A stretch of 64,000 bases of DNA from Bacillus halotolerans (GTDB lineage Bacteria > Bacillota > Bacilli > Bacillales > Bacillaceae). The notes below the pieces were generated by a model. That model did no database searches. It was not told the DNA's origin and saw only the letters and a program-made list of their open reading frames with translations. The stretch covers positions 62,001-126,000 of the forward strand of contig NZ_LPVF01000008.1 of NCBI RefSeq assembly GCF_001517105.1, read 5' to 3'. Positions 59,392 to 64,000 of the stretch are shown here, in pieces (the stretch's first letter is position 1; every line of letters begins with the position of its first letter). The translations under genes and the position numbers were made by a program.

Positions 59392-59419
59392 AAAAAAAAG
59401 CTTTCTTTAGAAAGAAAGC
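59392..59419 (-). terminator. Terminator of yuiB
   Basis: GCTTTCTTT / AAAGAAAGC perfect 9 bp (59400-59408, 59411-59419), followed on the minus strand by eight T. Confidence 0.88.
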
Positions 59420-59423
59420 GGCA

Positions 59424-59744
59424 TTAAAACATCTGATATCCTCTTTTTCTGAGCATGTTGATCGCTATGCCTGAGACAATGGCGCCGGCCAGACCGCTGG
59501 CTAAAATCAATACATCTGCAGCAGCTAACGATACGACTCTCTGAAACAGGCTGGCAAAGGATTCGCCTGGCGATTGGATATAGCTGATCAGCTTTTCCTT
59601 GCTGATTATAAAAAGGCATACAATCGGATAAATCACAGCCATAATCCAAGACATTCTCAGCAGCATGTTTAATAAGAAACCGATTCCAAAAAACAAAACA
59701 AAAAATAAAACAATTGAGATGATAACGACTGGCAGACTAATCAA
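59424..59744 (-). CDS. yuiB: Membrane protein YuiB
   Basis: 106 aa, three hydrophobic segments (about residues 3-27, 32-48 and 72-93) with a charged loop between the second and third. Unknown function. It follows yuiA by 50 nt on the same strand and ends at its own terminator before yuiC. Name from position and size. Confidence 0.72.
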   Translation of the reverse strand: MISLPVVIISIVLFFVLFFGIGFLLNMLLRMSWIMAVIYPIVCLFIISKEKLISYIQSPGESFASLFQRVVSLAAADVLILASGLAGAIVSGIAINMLRKRGYQMF

Positions 59745-59794
59745 AACCCCACCCCCTGCGTTACTTTTAGTGTACCGCGGGGGCTTTTAAAAAG

Positions 59795-59938
59795 TCAACG
59801 GCTGGAAAATGAATGACTGTCTTTACCTGTCCCCTGACATGACGGACAAGTTTCTGAACCGCCGAGGATTAATTGAAAATACCCTTTCCCTGAGCAAAAC
59901 GGGCATGCCTGTGAAGCGGTTGTCGTTGCGGTTTTCAT
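59795..59938 (-). CDS. yuiA: Small zinc-ribbon-like protein YuiA
   Basis: 47 aa, translated directly (MKTATTTASQACPFCSGKGY at the start). Two C-x-x-C pairs with glycines, CPFCSGKGY (12-20) and CPSCQGTGK (31-39), repeat the DnaJ-type C-x-x-C-x-G-x-G zinc motif, so it probably binds one zinc. Function unknown. AAAGGTGA is 8 nt before the ATG. Together with yuiB it may form a two-gene unit. Confidence 0.82.
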   Translation of the reverse strand: MKTATTTASQACPFCSGKGYFQLILGGSETCPSCQGTGKDSHSFSSR

Positions 59939-60086
59939 CTTAGCATCACCTTTTTCTTAATTTTCAGATAATAATACCATACCAAGGTGTCAATGATAAA
60001 GTCAGATCATGTGACATATCTTTTGATGTAAGCGGAAACATTTTTAGTTTCCTCTTGTTCTCTTTTTATTTTGGCGTTTTTTAATA

Positions 60087-60112
60087 AAACAAAACCCGCG
60101 GAGAGCGGGTTT

Positions 60113-60114
<2 letters not shown>
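60087..60114 (-). terminator. Terminator of yumB
   Basis: AAAACCCGC / GCGGGTTTT stem (60091-60099, 60105-60113) with loop GGAGA, overlapping the yumB stop; an A/T-rich tract follows on the minus strand. Confidence 0.75.
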
Positions 60115-61663
<1,549 letters not shown>

Positions 61664-62662
61664 ATGCGAGAGGATACAAAGGTTTATGATATTACAATTA
61701 TAGGCGGGGGACCGGTCGGCTTATTCACCGCTTTTTACGGAGGCATGAGACAGGCAAGCGTCAAAATTATCGAAAGCCTGCCTCAGCTTGGCGGACAGCT
61801 TAGTGCCCTGTACCCTGAGAAATATATATATGACGTAGCAGGATTCCCGAAAATCCGCGCCCAAGAGCTAGTGAACAACTTAAAAGAGCAAATGGCGAAA
61901 TTCGACCAAACCATTTGTTTAGAGCAAGCGGTTGAATCTGTTGAAAAACAAGCAGACGGCGTGTTTAAGCTTGTGACAAACGAAGAAACCCATTACTCTA
62001 AAACGGTCATCATCACTGCAGGAAACGGCGCATTCAAACCAAGAAAGCTCGAGCTTGATACAGCCGAACAATACGAAGGCAAAAACCTTCACTACTTCGT
62101 TGATGATTTACAAAAATTCGCCGGCAGACGCGTTGTGATTCTGGGCGGAGGAGATTCAGCGGTTGACTGGGCGCTTATGCTTGAGCCAATCGCAAAAGAA
62201 GTTTCCATCGTTCACCGCCGCGATAAATTCCGCGCGCATGAGCACAGTGTGGAAAACCTTCACGCATCTAAAGTGAATGTCCTGACTCCATTTGTTCCGA
62301 CAGAGCTCATCGGAGAAGACAAAATCGAACAGCTTGTGCTTGAGGAAGTGAAAGGCGAGCGCAAAGAGATTTTAGAAATCGATGACTTAATTGTCAACTA
62401 CGGCTTCGTCTCATCTCTTGGACCGATTAAAAACTGGGGACTTGAAATTGAGAAAAATTCCATTGTCGTCAAATCAACGATGGAAACAAATATCGAAGGC
62501 TTCTTCGCAGCAGGTGACATTTGCACATACGAAGGAAAAGTCAACCTGATCGCAAGCGGCTTCGGCGAAGCACCGACAGCTGTTAACAACGCGAAAGCTT
62601 ATATGGACCCGAAAGCTCGCGTACAGCCTCTGCACTCTACAAGTCTTTTTGAAAATAAATAA
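61664..62662 (+). CDS. yumC: Ferredoxin/flavodoxin-NADP+ reductase YumC
   Basis: 332 aa thioredoxin-reductase-like (type 2) FNR. FAD motif [16 protein letters not shown] (residues 11-26), NADPH motif [13 protein letters not shown] (about 158-170) with the [10 protein letters not shown] basic patch, and late [15 protein letters not shown]. It lacks the C-x-x-C of true thioredoxin reductases. It shuttles electrons between NADPH and ferredoxin or flavodoxin, and is essential in B. subtilis. TAGGAGG is 8 nt before the ATG. Confidence 0.93.
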   Translation: MREDTKVYDITIIGGGPVGLFTAFYGGMRQASVKIIESLPQLGGQLSALYPEKYIYDVAGFPKIRAQELVNNLKEQMAKFDQTICLEQAVESVEKQADGVFKLVTNEETHYSKTVIITAGNGAFKPRKLELDTAEQYEGKNLHYFVDDLQKFAGRRVVILGGGDSAVDWALMLEPIAKEVSIVHRRDKFRAHEHSVENLHASKVNVLTPFVPTELIGEDKIEQLVLEEVKGERKEILEIDDLIVNYGFVSSLGPIKNWGLEIEKNSIVVKSTMETNIEGFFAAGDICTYEGKVNLIASGFGEAPTAVNNAKAYMDPKARVQPLHSTSLFENK

Positions 62663-62663
62663 T

Positions 62664-62706
62664 AAAAAAAGGAGCTTGTGTCAAGATGACACAGCTCCTT
62701 TTTTAT
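62664..62706. terminator. Bidirectional terminator between yumC and yuzG
   Basis: GGAGCTTGTGTC / GACACAGCTCC stem with one bulged T, flanked by seven A and six T. Confidence 0.85.
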
Positions 62707-62843
62707 TTGAAGATATTTATATAATTCATCGCAGTTCCGATAACCAGCGCAATCACAAGGGCTGCTACAACCCAGATCGTGGTCATGATAATGCGGTCTT
62801 GGATCTTTTGGGACTTCGGTGTTTGTTCTTCGTTTTGAGTCAT
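62703..62843 (-). CDS. yuzG: Small membrane protein YuzG
   Basis: 46 aa, translated directly (MTQNEEQTPKSQKIQDRIIM at the start). A charged N-terminal half and one transmembrane helix (WVVAALVIALVIGTAM, about residues 24-39). Unknown function. AAAGGAGCGAGTGG precedes the ATG. Convergent with yumC, sharing its terminator, and divergent from guaC. Confidence 0.75.
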   Translation of the reverse strand: MTQNEEQTPKSQKIQDRIIMTTIWVVAALVIALVIGTAMNYINIFK

Positions 62844-63033
62844 CTCCACTCGCTCCTTTCACATGTCCATGTCATAAAGAAAGCCTGGTGCTGAAGGACC
62901 AAGCTGTGCTGAACTTATATATTAGCGTCTTATCATCCGCTCTATGAGACCATTCGTTAAGACTATGATACCCAAACTCATCCTGAATGACAAGCTTCCG
63001 CACCTGAATCACATCCATCATCAGATAAATCGT

Positions 63034-63062
63034 TTGACATCCTCTCCAAAACAGAGTACATT
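63034..63062 (+). promoter_or_regulatory. Sigma-A promoter of guaC
   Basis: TTGACA (63034-63039), 17-bp spacer, TACATT (63057-63062), about 60 bp before the start. Confidence 0.65.
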
Positions 63063-63066
63063 ATAC

Positions 63067-63109
63067 AAGGCGAACATTTGGTATATATTCATCATAAATA
63101 TTCGTATTT
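63067..63109. promoter_or_regulatory. PurR boxes upstream of guaC
   Basis: AAGGCGAACATTT (63067-63079) and, inverted, AATATTCGTATTT (63097-63109) are two PurR-box-like halves (core CGAA) with 17 bp between. guaC (yumD) is a known PurR-regulon member in B. subtilis. Confidence 0.65.
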
Positions 63110-63122
63110 AGGAGTGGATTCT

Positions 63123-64000
63123 ATGGAAAACGTGTTTGATTACGAAGATATTCAGCTAATTCCTGCAAAATGCATTGTGAACAGCCGTTCTGAATGTGAT
63201 ACATCCGTGCGTTTAGGCGGACGTACATTTAAATTGCCCGTCGTTCCTGCCAATATGCAGACGATTATAGATGAGAAACTTGCGGTTTCATTAGCCGAAA
63301 ACGGCTACTTTTATGTGATGCACCGCTTTGAACCTGAAAAACGGATTGACTTTATAAAGGACATGAACGCACGCGGCCTATTCTCTTCTATCAGCGTTGG
63401 GGTCAAAGATGAGGAGTATGCATTTGTCCGTCACCTGGCAGAAGAAAATCTGGTCCCTGAATACGTGACCATCGACATCGCTCACGGACATTCCAATGCC
63501 GTCATTGAGATGATTCAGCACCTCAAAAAGCATCTTCCGGACAGCTTTGTCATCGCGGGAAATGTCGGAACACCGGAAGCGGTCAGAGAGCTCGAAAATG
63601 CCGGAGCGGATGCCACAAAAGTCGGCATCGGACCGGGAAAAGTATGTATAACGAAAATTAAAACCGGTTTCGGCACAGGCGGATGGCAATTAGCCGCGCT
63701 GCGCTGGTGCGCAAAAGCCGCCAGCAAACCGATTATCGCGGATGGCGGAATCCGCACCCATGGCGACATCGCAAAATCAATCCGATTCGGCGCCACCATG
63801 GTCATGATCGGTTCACTATTTGCCGGACACGAGGAATCACCGGGACAAACCATTGAAAAAGACGGAAAGCTCTACAAAGAATACTTTGGCTCAGCCTCTG
63901 AATATCAAAAAGGCGAAAAGAAAAATGTCGAAGGCAAAAAAATGCACGTAGAGCATAAAGGCGCAATCATGGATACGCTGACTGAAATGGAACAGGATCT
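63123..64000 (+). CDS. guaC: GMP reductase GuaC (3' end cut by window)
   Basis: 292 full codons present without a stop; the family is about 326 aa, so some 34 residues are missing. Converts GMP to IMP with NADPH, purine salvage. IMPDH/GMPR barrel features: [11 protein letters not shown] (residues 7-17), [17 protein letters not shown]-like [12 protein letters not shown] with the catalytic Cys (about residue 176), and [26 protein letters not shown] precedes the ATG. PurR-like boxes lie between promoter and start. Confidence 0.93.
   Translation, partial: MENVFDYEDIQLIPAKCIVNSRSECDTSVRLGGRTFKLPVVPANMQTIIDEKLAVSLAENGYFYVMHRFEPEKRIDFIKDMNARGLFSSISVGVKDEEYAFVRHLAEENLVPEYVTIDIAHGHSNAVIEMIQHLKKHLPDSFVIAGNVGTPEAVRELENAGADATKVGIGPGKVCITKIKTGFGTGGWQLAALRWCAKAASKPIIADGGIRTHGDIAKSIRFGATMVMIGSLFAGHEESPGQTIEKDGKLYKEYFGSASEYQKGEKKNVEGKKMHVEHKGAIMDTLTEMEQD

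Overview
The window is a chromosomal segment of a Bacillus subtilis-group bacterium. Gene order and protein sequences match, from memory, the nupNOPQ-maeN-mrp-comQXPA-pnc-yuk/yue-ald-dhb-yui-yum-guaC region of B. subtilis. Start codons (ATG/GTG/TTG), strong AGGAGG-type ribosome sites and many intrinsic terminators fit a low-GC Firmicute. The sequence is not strain 168: its comX pheromone gene ends in GIFWEQ, and comQ, comX and the sensor half of comP are of a different pherotype. I see no rRNA, tRNA, CRISPR array, insertion sequence or prophage.

Layout. 1-4.9 kb: a CodY-box-preceded nucleoside ABC importer (nupNOPQ). 5.0-6.4 kb: Na+/malate symporter maeN. 6.9-12.6 kb: the seven-gene Mrp Na+/H+ antiporter operon (mrpA-G). 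12.7-17.5 kb (minus strand): thioesterase yuxO and the quorum-sensing set comA, comP, comX, comQ and degQ. 17.9-26.3 kb: yuzC, the c-di-GMP phosphodiesterase pdeH, the NAD salvage pair pncA/pncB, and small or hypothetical genes yueI, yueH, yueG, yueF, yuzF, yueE, yueD. 26.3-36.6 kb: a complete type VII (WXG100/Ess-like) secretion operon yukE-yukD-yukC-yukB-yueB-yueC; yueB is also the known SPP1 phage receptor. 37.1-40.3 kb: adeR-ald (alanine catabolism) and yukJ. 40.4-53.4 kb: the bacillibactin siderophore operon dhbA-C-E-B-F plus an MbtH-like gene, and the divergently controlled esterase besA, each with a Fur box. 53.6-59.9 kb: yuiH, bioYB (BirA-operator-like element), yuiF, yuiE (aminopeptidase), yuiD, yuiC, yuiB, yuiA. 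60.1-64 kb: NADH dehydrogenase yumB, ferredoxin/flavodoxin-NADP reductase yumC, yuzG, and guaC (GMP reductase), which runs off the window end.

How genes work together. ComQ prenylates and processes ComX, ComX activates ComP, ComP phosphorylates ComA, and ComA turns on degQ through a ComA box seen upstream of degQ. DhbA-C-E-B make and load 2,3-dihydroxybenzoate, DhbF with its MbtH partner assembles the trilactone, and BesA cleaves ferri-bacillibactin to release iron. The nup, maeN, mrp, bioYB and yuiF products are membrane transporters or antiporters. Several genes shorter than 60 codons (comX, degQ, yuiA, yuzG) were found by direct translation.

I did not find a clearly undescribed multi-gene system. 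The points most worth a second look are the mosaic comQXP pherotype locus, a terminator-like hairpin between comP and comA, an orphan terminator-like hairpin upstream of yukE, paired palindromes over the yuiF promoter, tandem Spo0A-like boxes before pdeH, and the BirA-like operator shared by yuiH and bioYB. Gene identifications rest on recall of family and B. subtilis sequences, without database searching.
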